Shown here: positions 36,291 to 43,899 of the stretch, piece by piece
Position numbering within the stretch: the first letter of the stretch is position 1
Layout: the number at the start of each line of letters is the position of its first letter
DNA from: Cohnella sp. SGD-V74
GTDB taxonomy: Bacteria > Bacillota > Bacilli > Paenibacillales > Paenibacillaceae
NCBI RefSeq assembly: GCF_003001675.1
Contig: NZ_PVYW01000012.1
Coordinates: forward strand, 124,001 to 188,000
DNA length: 64,000 bases
Direction of reading: 5' to 3'
Notes under the pieces: generated by a model
Seen by the model: only the letters and a program-made list of their open reading frames with translations
Databases searched by the model: none
Told to the model about the DNA's origin: nothing
Made by a program: the position numbers and the translations under genes

Positions 36291-37079
36291 TTGGAGAAGA
36301 GAGGCATGCTGGTCATCAGCCACGGTTCCAGGGAGCGCGGTTGGATTTCTCTGGTGGATGAGACGATAGACGCCGTCCGCTCGCGGATGGGGACCGAGTT
36401 GCAAATAGAAGCTGTTTTCCTCGAGTTGGTGGACGGGCGGCTCATTCAGGACGGGATCGACAAGCTGCTTGCCGAGGGAGTGACGGAAGCGTTGGCGCTT
36501 CCGTTGTTCGTCTCTTCCGGCAGCACCCACGTGAACGAGATCGGCTGGGCGCTCGGCGCCTATCCGGAAGCGCGGACGGAGACCGATCTGACGCCCTATG
36601 AGCTTGGCGGGCTGCGGCTCGATTACGGGCATCCGATGGGAGAGGCTCCGGAGATCGAGAGCATTGTATCGGACCGATTGAAGAGACTGTCGGAGGAGCC
36701 GTCCGAGGAATGTATTCTGCTCATCGGCCATGGCAGCGAAGAAGCCGGATTCCGCGAGAGTTGGGAGCGGGAGTTGTCCGGCATCGCGGAACGGGCGGCG
36801 GAGAAGGGCGGCTACCGCTCGTGGGCAACGGCGCTGCTTCTGCCGAATCAGGTGGGGGAGCGAATCGAGGCGATCCGGCGAGACAGGCCTGGCCAACGCA
36901 TATTGACGGTCGGGCTGTTTCTTAGCGAAGGTTATTTTACGCAGACGGTTATTCCCCGCCATCTGGAGAGTTCGGGCGGGCTTGAAGCATGCCGTTACGA
37001 CGGCGCGGCTCTGATGCCGCATCCGGATGTCGCCGCTTGGATCGAGCGGCAGGCGCGGGAGTGGCTGGAACGGCGCTAG
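36291..37079 (+). CDS. CbiX/SirB-type sirohydrochlorin chelatase-like protein
   Basis: A 262-residue protein with two CbiX-like halves: HGSRERG near residue 10 with HVNEIGW, and HGSEEAGFRESW near residue 145. The first-half motif VSSGSTHVNEIG supplies the metal-binding His. Such chelatases insert Co or Fe into sirohydrochlorin, but no cobalamin or sirohaem genes are adjacent. The start may be TTG 36291 (AAAGGG upstream) or ATG 36306. Confidence 0.75.
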   Translation: MEKRGMLVISHGSRERGWISLVDETIDAVRSRMGTELQIEAVFLELVDGRLIQDGIDKLLAEGVTEALALPLFVSSGSTHVNEIGWALGAYPEARTETDLTPYELGGLRLDYGHPMGEAPEIESIVSDRLKRLSEEPSEECILLIGHGSEEAGFRESWERELSGIAERAAEKGGYRSWATALLLPNQVGERIEAIRRDRPGQRILTVGLFLSEGYFTQTVIPRHLESSGGLEACRYDGAALMPHPDVAAWIERQAREWLERR

Positions 37080-37212
37080 GGCGGCGAGTGGCGGAGTGGC
37101 AGCGATAGGCCAGTAGGCCAGAATCGTACCTATTCGGAATGGAACGGGCTTCGCAATCGAGAGTGATGGCGGAGCGGGCAATCAGGGATAGAGAAATTGA
37201 GAGGGGATCCTG

Positions 37213-38160
37213 TTGGATATCATTCGGGCACGATTAATCTATAATCCGACCTCCGGTCGGGAAGAAGCGAAGCGCAAATTGGGCGCGATTTTGCAGCGTC
37301 TGGAGAAGGGCGGCGTAGAGACGTCCTGCCACGCGACGGAAGGCAAGGGAGACGCGGCTCTGGCTGCCCAGGAGGCGGCGGAGCGCGATTTTGACATGAT
37401 CATTTCCGCGGGTGGGGACGGTACGTTAAATGAGGTCGTGAATGGCTTGTCGGTGTGCAAGAAAAGGCCTTCGCTGGGCATTCTTCCGCTGGGCACAACG
37501 AACGATTTTGCGCGCGCGCACGGCATTCCGCGGAAGTGGGAGGACGCGTGCGATCTGATCACGCGCCGCTTCACGAAGCCGGTAGACGTCGGACAGGCGA
37601 ACGATCGGTATTTCATCAATATCGCCGGCGGCGGTTCGCTGACCGAACTGACCTATGAAGTTCCGAGCAAGCTGAAGACGATGGTCGGACAGCTTGCCTA
37701 TTATATGAAGGGATTGGAGAAGATTACGCGTCTTCATCCGACTCGTATGCAGATTAGGGCTGAGGGCGTCGGCGAGTTCGACGAGGAATTCATGCTGTTC
37801 CTGATCGCCAACAGCAACTCCGTGGCGGGCTTCGACCGCCTGGCTCCGCATGCGAGCACTTGCGACGGCGTATTCGACGTGCTCGCTCTGCGCAAGTGCA
37901 ACCTGGCGGAGTTTATTCGCCTTGCGACGATCGTGCTTCGCGGGGAAGACATTTTGGACGATCCGCACATCATCCATTTCCAGACGAACCGGGTCGAAGT
38001 GGATTCGAGCGACCGGGTGCAGCTTAACGTAGACGGAGAGTTCGGAGGCACGCTTCCTTGCTCGTTTAATCTGCTGCCCGGGCACCTCAACGTCATCATG
38101 GACGAGTATGGAGAATCCTCCTACAGCAAGCACGGCGCAGGACGGGCGCTTCAGCTATGA
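37213..38160 (+). CDS. dgkB: Diacylglycerol kinase, DgkB/YegS family
   Basis: A 315-residue lipid kinase with the nucleotide motif GGDGTLNEVVNGL (near residue 70), GTTNDFARA and a C-terminal DGEFGGTLP motif. It phosphorylates diacylglycerol released from lipoteichoic acid synthesis. It starts with TTG after GAGGGGATCC. The stop overlaps the next start (ATGA), coupling it to the rRNA methyltransferase, a common order in Bacilli. Confidence 0.9.
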   Translation: MDIIRARLIYNPTSGREEAKRKLGAILQRLEKGGVETSCHATEGKGDAALAAQEAAERDFDMIISAGGDGTLNEVVNGLSVCKKRPSLGILPLGTTNDFARAHGIPRKWEDACDLITRRFTKPVDVGQANDRYFINIAGGGSLTELTYEVPSKLKTMVGQLAYYMKGLEKITRLHPTRMQIRAEGVGEFDEEFMLFLIANSNSVAGFDRLAPHASTCDGVFDVLALRKCNLAEFIRLATIVLRGEDILDDPHIIHFQTNRVEVDSSDRVQLNVDGEFGGTLPCSFNLLPGHLNVIMDEYGESSYSKHGAGRALQL

Positions 38161-39707
38161 GGAGCGGGGGAAAAGGAAGATTTAGCGGTAAGGATCATAG
38201 CAGCAAAAAGCGGAGAGACAGAGACTTCAACGCCAAAGAGCATGGCGCTGGAAACCGTAGTGACAGAGCCGGCGTCGCGCGCGTCGCTCCTTCGTCGCTT
38301 GCCGGCGTTCCGGTTCGGGTCGGCGAGCGTGTCGAGAGCGACATCGTCGGATTGACGCATGACGGAGAAGGGGTAGGCCGCGTGGAGGGCTATACCCTTT
38401 TTGTTCGTGGCGCGCTGCCCGGGGAGCGGGTGCTGGCGGAGGTGCTGAGCATCGGCAAGTCGTTCGGCCGCGCTCAAATGACGGAACTGTTGGATCGGGG
38501 AACAGGAGGGCGAGTCGAACCCCCTTGTCCGATCCACGACTCATGCGGCGGATGCCAGCTTCAGCACTTGGACTACCAGGAGCAGCTCAAGTGGAAGCGA
38601 CAGCATGTTGTCGATAATTTGCAGCGGATTGGGAAGCTGAGGGTGGCGGGGGATCATTTAGATCGCTCCGCTGTTATCGTGCACCCGACGATCGGAATGG
38701 ACGAGCCTTGGCGTTACCGGAATAAAGCTCAGGTTCCGATCGGCCATGGCGAAGGCGGGCTGATCGGAGGCTTCTACGAGATGGGAAGCCACGACATCGT
38801 CGAGATGGATTCGTGCCTCATTCAACAGGAGGAGAACGAGGAGACGGTACGAGCGGTGAAAGAGGCCGCTCGGATGCTAGGGCTGTCCGCGTATAACCGA
38901 ACGACGGGACGCGGACTGTTGCGGCATGTCGTTGTACGTCATGCACGGACGACCGGGCAGCGTATGGTCGTTCTCGTCACGAACGGGCGCGATATCCCTC
39001 ACGCTCAGGAGCTTGTTGGCCTGATCCGGGAGCGAGTTCCCGGCATCGCAAGCATCTGCCAGAACATCCAGACAGCAGAGACTCCGGTCGTCTTTGGCGA
39101 CGAAACCCGCACGCTGTGGGGCGAGGACGTTATCTACGACGAGATCGATGGCATTCAATTCGCCATCTCGCCTCGCTCATTCTTCCAAGTGAACCCGGAG
39201 CAGACGGTTCGATTGTACGGCAAAGCTGTGGAATATGCCGCGTTGACCGGGCAAGAGACCGTCATCGACGCCTACTGCGGCATCGGCACGATCTCTCTTT
39301 TCCTCGCCCGTCATGCCGATCGCGTATTCGGCGTCGAGATTGTTCCCGAAGCGATTGAGGATGCTCGCCGGAACGCCGCAATCAACGGGATGAATAATGT
39401 CGAGTTTGCCGTCGGCGCATCGGAGGTCGTTATGCCCCGTTGGCAAGCGGAAGGCATCACTCCAGACGTCATTGTTGTTGATCCTCCTCGCAAAGGTTGC
39501 GATCCGGTGCTGATTGAGACCATGCTGGAGCTGAAACCTGCCCGCATTGTGTACGTTTCGTGTAATCCCTCGACACTGGCTCGGGACTTGCTGCTGTTGG
39601 AGGATGGGGGATATAGGACGGTGGAGGTTCAGCCGGTGGATATGTTTCCTCATACCGTTCACGTAGAATCGGTGGCTTTGTTGGTGAGGGATGGTACAGA
39701 TCGCTGA
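38157..39707 (+). CDS. rlmD: 23S rRNA (uracil-C5) methyltransferase, RlmD/RlmCD type
   Basis: A 516-residue enzyme. A basic N-terminal extension of about 45 residues precedes a TRAM domain (50-110). The cysteine-rich Fe-S region is CPIHDSCGGCQ, followed by a RumA-type SAM fold (YCGIGTISLFLA, DPPRKGC) and the catalytic cysteine in VSCNPSTLARD. It makes 5-methyluridine in 23S rRNA. The basic extension is longer than in most homologues. Confidence 0.9.
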   Translation: MRSGGKGRFSGKDHSSKKRRDRDFNAKEHGAGNRSDRAGVARVAPSSLAGVPVRVGERVESDIVGLTHDGEGVGRVEGYTLFVRGALPGERVLAEVLSIGKSFGRAQMTELLDRGTGGRVEPPCPIHDSCGGCQLQHLDYQEQLKWKRQHVVDNLQRIGKLRVAGDHLDRSAVIVHPTIGMDEPWRYRNKAQVPIGHGEGGLIGGFYEMGSHDIVEMDSCLIQQEENEETVRAVKEAARMLGLSAYNRTTGRGLLRHVVVRHARTTGQRMVVLVTNGRDIPHAQELVGLIRERVPGIASICQNIQTAETPVVFGDETRTLWGEDVIYDEIDGIQFAISPRSFFQVNPEQTVRLYGKAVEYAALTGQETVIDAYCGIGTISLFLARHADRVFGVEIVPEAIEDARRNAAINGMNNVEFAVGASEVVMPRWQAEGITPDVIVVDPPRKGCDPVLIETMLELKPARIVYVSCNPSTLARDLLLLEDGGYRTVEVQPVDMFPHTVHVESVALLVRDGTDR

Positions 39708-39860
39708 GAATGCAGTGGTGGAGCGGGTTTTTGGAGTAGTACAGATGAATTGAAAGTATGAAACAGAAGCGTGAAAAAAGTAGAGCTGACTGATTGTTGA
39801 CGAAATCAATAGATTAATTGGGGATGCCTAATTCTTGTATCGGGCGTTTTTAATTATTGA

Positions 39861-39888
39861 GACAGGGGTTTAACTCCCCTCGTCTCCA
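39861..39888 (+). pseudogene. Isolated 3' end of a tmRNA gene (candidate attachment site)
   Basis: AGGGG-TTTAACT-CCCCT is a perfect 5-bp T-arm with a T-loop differing from the TTCRANY pattern at one position. It is followed directly by CGTCTCC and A, the 7-nt acceptor strand and discriminator of Bacillus-type ssrA. No 5' half, tag frame or other tmRNA part lies upstream in the 39708-40222 gap, so this is a remnant. tmRNA 3' ends are frequent integration sites. A degenerate tRNA end is the alternative. Confidence 0.6.
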
Positions 39889-39910
39889 TATGCCAAATCC
39901 ACAAATACGT

Positions 39911-39945
39911 AAAGGAGCTTCGCCACTGAAGGCAGGCTCCTTTTT
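39911..39945 (+). terminator. Terminator downstream of the tmRNA-like remnant
   Basis: AAAGGAGC/GCTCCTTT with an inner CTTC/GAAG pairing and T5. It lies 22 bp past the remnant, as expected after a tmRNA gene. No gene is seen in the rest of 39946-40222, which is AT-rich. Confidence 0.8.
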
Positions 39946-40222
39946 GCATAAAGTTAGATTGCAAAAAGGACTGGTTAAAGCAAACTGTATATTTTAAGTC
40001 ATAGGTCAAAGTATGTAGCATCCGCACGGATGCTTTCCTTTATTAAGGAGGAACTTCAGGGGTTATTGACGAATTATGTAATTTATTGTAGTAAACAGGC
40101 GATAACTACGTGCTAGGAATTCAGCCCTTCTGCTGAGGTTAAATTCACGATAGTTTGCTTTTAAGCTACGGAAGAAATACTGTACATGCAAAAGATATTA
40201 GAATGGAAGGCTAGGGTGGATT

Positions 40223-41608
40223 ATGACAAAAAATAATATTACACCAAGTGTATTTATATCATATAGTTGGACGTCTCAAAGTCATGAAAATTGGGTAACA
40301 GATCTAGCAAGGAGATTACGCAAGGATGGTGTTTATGCAGTTATTGATAAGTGGCGACTAAAGGCTGGGCATGACAGATTTGCATTTATGGAAGAAATGA
40401 TCGGCTCTGAAGATATACATAAGGTTTTAGTAATATGTGATAAAGGTTACAAAGACAAAGCTAATCAACGTATCGGTGGAGTTGGGGTTGAGACGCAAGT
40501 TATTACAAGTAGTATTTATACAAAAGTTCGGCAGGAGAAGTTTATACCAGTGCTTGCCGAGCGTGGCGAAGATGGCGCGGAATTTATACCTACCTTCATG
40601 TCGTCATTGATCTATATTGATTTATCGAATCCTAGTTGCTATGAAACAGGATATAAGCAGTTACTCTACGCAATTTTTGAAACTGCAGAACATGAAGAAC
40701 CTGAGCTGGGGAATATTCCAGAGTTTATCTTACAAAAGAAAATAGGATTGCAAGAAAACACAGAGTTTTCCGCGGAGAACCAAAACGAGCCAATTGTAGA
40801 GTTCTTTGAGCCTGGATTCACGTCTGATGATACAAGCCATAAGCACAGCATTAAAAATGTTAGTTTAACTGCGTTCTTACCTAATAAATATGATTCTGCA
40901 TCGTGTCTTGTTTCATTTGTTAAAAAAGAAATATCAGGCTGTAAATTTACTCTGCATGGACAAAATCTTATTCAGACCTTCTTTCAAGGTATCGGAACAC
41001 CTGCAAATGAATGTAAAAGGAGATTTTTGGTTGGTTTTGATGAAAAGACAGCTACATATACTGTTCAGTTCCCGCATAACCGCTTTCATTTGAATAGTGA
41101 CGAAGTAGAAGAGCTTTGTAAAATAATCGATGACTTTTATCCATATTATTTAAAGTCAATGCGCAACTATCTCCCAGCGAAATCTAACACTATAGCTAAT
41201 GTAAAAGACCTCCACGATCTCGTACTAGAAATACAAAGTTATTATACTGTCCATCGTAATTTGACTTTAGCTGTTGACGTAAAGAAAGCATACGAAGCAT
41301 TGAAGTTAGCTTTATTCAGGTCAAAGCTAACCGATGAAGTTTTTGGTTATATCTCATCCAAATTAGTACTAAAAGAATTAACTAAGGATAATATCTGTTT
41401 GAAAATTACGGAGCATCAGAATACTCTTTCAATAGGCTATTGTCATAATTGGGAAGTGGATATGATCTTACGATCATTAGTTGTACTTTTACGAGATTGT
41501 AGAAGTTTGTTATCTATTGATGAAATTAAAGAGATAGTGGTTTTATTACGAATTTTTGAAGATACGAAGGATCTTTTCGATTCTAATAATGTTACTGCTA
41601 ATGCATAA
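40223..41608 (+). CDS. SEFIR-domain protein (TIR-related, probable defence effector)
   Basis: A 461-residue protein whose first 150 residues match the SEFIR/TIR fold: VFISYSW start, WVTDLARRLRKDGVYAVIDKW, a helix with GHDRFAFMEEMI and the strand KVLVICDKGY. The remaining 300 residues have no recognised domain and may sense infection. TIR-like domains commonly cleave NAD or signal in abortive infection. The gene is clearly AT-rich against its flanks and lies between the tmRNA remnant and transposon debris. Confidence 0.75.
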   Translation: MTKNNITPSVFISYSWTSQSHENWVTDLARRLRKDGVYAVIDKWRLKAGHDRFAFMEEMIGSEDIHKVLVICDKGYKDKANQRIGGVGVETQVITSSIYTKVRQEKFIPVLAERGEDGAEFIPTFMSSLIYIDLSNPSCYETGYKQLLYAIFETAEHEEPELGNIPEFILQKKIGLQENTEFSAENQNEPIVEFFEPGFTSDDTSHKHSIKNVSLTAFLPNKYDSASCLVSFVKKEISGCKFTLHGQNLIQTFFQGIGTPANECKRRFLVGFDEKTATYTVQFPHNRFHLNSDEVEELCKIIDDFYPYYLKSMRNYLPAKSNTIANVKDLHDLVLEIQSYYTVHRNLTLAVDVKKAYEALKLALFRSKLTDEVFGYISSKLVLKELTKDNICLKITEHQNTLSIGYCHNWEVDMILRSLVVLLRDCRSLLSIDEIKEIVVLLRIFEDTKDLFDSNNVTANA

Positions 41609-41685
41609 TGTCCGGAAGTTGACGGCATAAGTTGTCCTGCTGGTGCTGGCCATTCTGTCCGGTTTGATATGAAGAAAAGGGAGAA

Positions 41686-42168
41686 TCATGACAATTCTCC
41701 CGAGATGACGCGCTTGATCATATGATCGTCGATGATGCGATGTTTGTTCTGTGCGCCATAGATCAAGCTGTGTGTACATACCTTGTTGATCAACCTTGCG
41801 GAGCCGCAGGAGAAACGGTAAATGTCGTCGATTGCGCCATCTGAAAAAATATCATGCTCGGCGCCGGCGTATGCCATGTGACGATGAATATAAGCACCAG
41901 TCTGTTCTCGATCAAAATGCGGCAACTTGCATTGCAGGTCGATCCGTTGCCGAATCGCCGCATAGGCTTGCAGCCCGAGTCGATCCCATAGCTCGCTCTG
42001 TCCAACCAAGATGAGTGCCATCGGGCTCTGCGCATCCATCTTGAAGTTGAGCAAGAATCGGACTTCCTCGAGCATCTCCCGATCCAGTAAATGCGGCTTC
42101 GTCGACGACGACAACCGGTTGCAGCCGATGAATGCCGCGCATGAGCTCGATCTCGCGGCACAGGGCGC
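41686..42168 (-). pseudogene. Frameshifted, truncated ExeA/TnsC-like transposition ATPase
   Basis: On the minus strand, QPVVVVDEA (Walker B) up to about 42096 continues, after one extra C, in another frame as HLLDREMLEEVRFLLNF. It then runs to the stop at 41686: a +1 frameshift inside the Walker B region. The Walker A part is missing because the gene is cut at 42168, where an IS3 fragment of opposite strand begins. A GGGAGAAT/ATTCTCCC hairpin (around 41680-41702) sits at its end. Remnant of a Mu/Tn7-like IS accessory ATPase. Confidence 0.8.
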
Positions 42169-42440
42169 TGTTATGACAACGCAAGAATGGAAAGCTTCTT
42201 TGCTACGCTAAAGAAAGAAAAGCTGTACAAGATCAAAACTGAACACTACCCGATGGCGCATATCAAATCGATCATCTTCAGAACCATCATGGTCTACTAC
42301 AACAGGCGGCGGATCTACACCACGAATCCAGGGGGCTGGCCCCCAGCTATTTATCGCGAAAGAATGCTGTCTCAAGCCGCATAGTAATGGGGATTTCTGC
42401 AAGAGTGTGTTTTCAAACTGCACTTTTCTTGACAACTCCA
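42169..42440 (+). mobile_element. Right-end fragment of an IS3-family (IS150-like) element
   Basis: From 42169 the frame reads CYDNARMESFFATLKKEK and continues to the stop at 42384. This is the C-terminal end of an IS3 OrfB transposase containing only the last catalytic Glu. The following 56 bp, ending in CTTGACAACTCCA at 42440, probably include the right inverted repeat. The left part of the element and the other catalytic residues are absent. Confidence 0.8.
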
Positions 42441-42452
42441 TTATTCGAAAAC

Positions 42453-42498
42453 AACCCGTATCCTCGGCGCTAACCTGGGCGGGTTATTTTCGTTTTTT
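42453..42498 (+). terminator. Terminator-like hairpin after the IS fragment
   Basis: AACCCG/CGGGTT around a 21-nt loop, then TATTTTCGTTTTTT. It probably belonged to the gene formerly at this site. Confidence 0.6.
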
Positions 42499-42730
42499 CA
42501 GATAAGTGAGCAAAGCTAGCGAAAACATGCCGAGCATGATCACTTCTGTCAACGAAAACTAAAGAAAAACAATCCGCCTATGGGAAGCACAAGAGCGAGT
42601 ATGTCACGTCCTATGTGAGGCTTATCGCTGACGAGTACCTGATGGTTCGGTACTTCTCTCGGTACAGTCCGCAATCTTCGCTCAGTTCGTTTTTTCGTCA
42701 TAATCCCCTCTTTGATCTGATTCGCCTGTT

Positions 42731-42802
42731 GTCGTGATGGATGCGCAAAGACTGGAGCAAGCGTTATTTAATCTGGTGTCGAACGCCATGAAGTTTACCC
42801 CA
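42731..42802 (+). pseudogene. Fragment of a histidine kinase ATPase domain (N-box)
   Basis: Twenty-four codons read VVMDAQRLEQALFNLVSNAM-KFTP, the N-box region of a HATPase domain. No start, no upstream kinase core and no continuation are visible. A remnant in the 42499-42907 gap, which otherwise holds no gene. Confidence 0.7.
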
Positions 42803-42907
42803 AGGGGTTTCTTTCATAATTCTTTTATTCAGCTTTGCTAAACTGAAAGTAATGCTGGTCGAAGATAGATTCTTCTGGTAAATGGGTTTCAAGAGGAGGT
42901 GACGGAA

Positions 42908-43045
42908 ATGGCGGAGCAAAAGAAGACGGACGCGACCAAGGAATCCGTGGAAGCGAATGAGGCTCAAGCGATCAAACTGGACGACTTGCCGAAGAAGCTG
43001 ACCGAAGAAGAAGCGAAGAATGTGGCTGGCGGAAGATTCATCTAA
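42908..43045 (+). CDS. 45-residue double-glycine leader peptide (putative exported signal/RiPP precursor)
   Basis: A very strong site, AGAGGAGG, lies 8 nt before the ATG. The peptide is hydrophilic: residues 1-22 are rich in Lys/Glu/Ala/Gln. Residues 24-42 form a leader-like helix (LDDLPKKLTEEEAKNVAGG) ending in a classical double-glycine site at 41-42. Only Arg43-Phe44-Ile45 follow. Downstream are a parvulin homologue and a C39-peptidase exporter, so the peptide is very likely their substrate. Cleavage after GG would release a tripeptide. Whether RFI is the product, or the leader serves another role, is unknown. Confidence 0.75.
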   Translation: MAEQKKTDATKESVEANEAQAIKLDDLPKKLTEEEAKNVAGGRFI

Positions 43046-43055
43046 CGCAAGAATG

Positions 43056-43080
43056 GCGCGGGAGCGACTCCCGCGCTTTT
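43056..43080 (+). terminator. Attenuating terminator between precursor peptide and export genes
   Basis: GCGCGGGAG/CTCCCGCGC, 9 bp with a CGA loop, followed by TTTTAT. This placement, as in many peptide operons, would make much more precursor mRNA than exporter mRNA. Confidence 0.85.
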
Positions 43081-43107
43081 ATATAGGACCATAAAGGAGT
43101 ATGCACG

Positions 43108-43878
43108 ATGTCACTCGATCAAGTCGTGGCTCTTCAAATTGATGAACGAAGCTACTCGTTAGCAATCGTGCTGCGTTCCGCCGTCATGCAAGGAAGCTTC
43201 GGGGCGATTGACAATTACATTTCGCATGCGCTCGTCACCTCATTCGCGGAAGAAAACGATATTGCGGTTGGCCAGGAAGAGATTCAGGAGGCGGTCAACG
43301 ACTGGAGAGTCATGAATGGACTTTATCAAGCTTCCGAGGTAGCTGATTGGCTGACGGAGCACGCGTTTTCGATGGCCGATCTTGCCGAATTCGCCCGGAT
43401 GAAAGCGTTGAAGGAGCGAGTCCGCCAACATGTGACGGCCGGCAAGGTAGAGCGATACTTTACAGAGCATCGGTCCCTTTTCGAGGCGGTTGCTCTCTCG
43501 CAGATCGTCGTGAACGAGCGTGGGCTTGCACGCGAGCTGCGGTTCAAGACATTGGAGGGAGAACCATTTTACACGCTGGTCCGCGCCTACTCCATCGACG
43601 AGTCATCCAGGTTTGCTGGAGGGTATATCGGCCGCAAGGAGAGGGCTCAGTTGCCGAAGGCGATCGAAGCGCAAGCGTTCGGGGCGTCTCCTGGAACGAT
43701 AGCCGGCCCCTTCGAAATGGATAAGAAATTTTACGTGATCAAGGTGGAAGAGATGTACCCGGCGGAGTTGAACGGCGACACCAGGGCGAGAATCGAACGA
43801 ATTCTCTTCGAGGAATGGCTTGCCGCTAGGCGCAAGGAAGCGAACGTGCGCAAGCCGGCGTTGTGGACACAAGATTAG
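43108..43878 (+). CDS. Cytoplasmic SurA/PpiC-like peptidyl-prolyl isomerase homologue (peptide maturation)
   Basis: A 256-residue protein with an N-terminal helical SurA_N/trigger-like region (about 20-125) and a C-terminal parvulin rotamase-like domain (about 130-235). In the latter the strand/turn GGYIGRKER, an FGASPGTIAGPF segment and FYVIKVEE are recognisable. It has no signal peptide or lipobox, unlike PrsA, so it acts in the cytoplasm. The context between a GG peptide and a C39 exporter suggests a chaperone or maturation factor for the precursor. PpiC-like proteins of this kind occur in putative peptide-maturation clusters. AAAGGAG precedes the ATG. Confidence 0.75.
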   Translation: MSLDQVVALQIDERSYSLAIVLRSAVMQGSFGAIDNYISHALVTSFAEENDIAVGQEEIQEAVNDWRVMNGLYQASEVADWLTEHAFSMADLAEFARMKALKERVRQHVTAGKVERYFTEHRSLFEAVALSQIVVNERGLARELRFKTLEGEPFYTLVRAYSIDESSRFAGGYIGRKERAQLPKAIEAQAFGASPGTIAGPFEMDKKFYVIKVEEMYPAELNGDTRARIERILFEEWLAARRKEANVRKPALWTQD

Positions 43879-43899
43879 GTTATAGGGGAATCGAAAGCG

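Noticed and set aside
39708..39888. Complete tmRNA gene
   Set aside because: No 5' acceptor strand, pseudoknots or tag-peptide frame could be found upstream; only the 3' end is present.
41606..42440. Intact insertion sequence
   Set aside because: Both transposition genes are truncated or frameshifted, and no matching pair of inverted ends was found.
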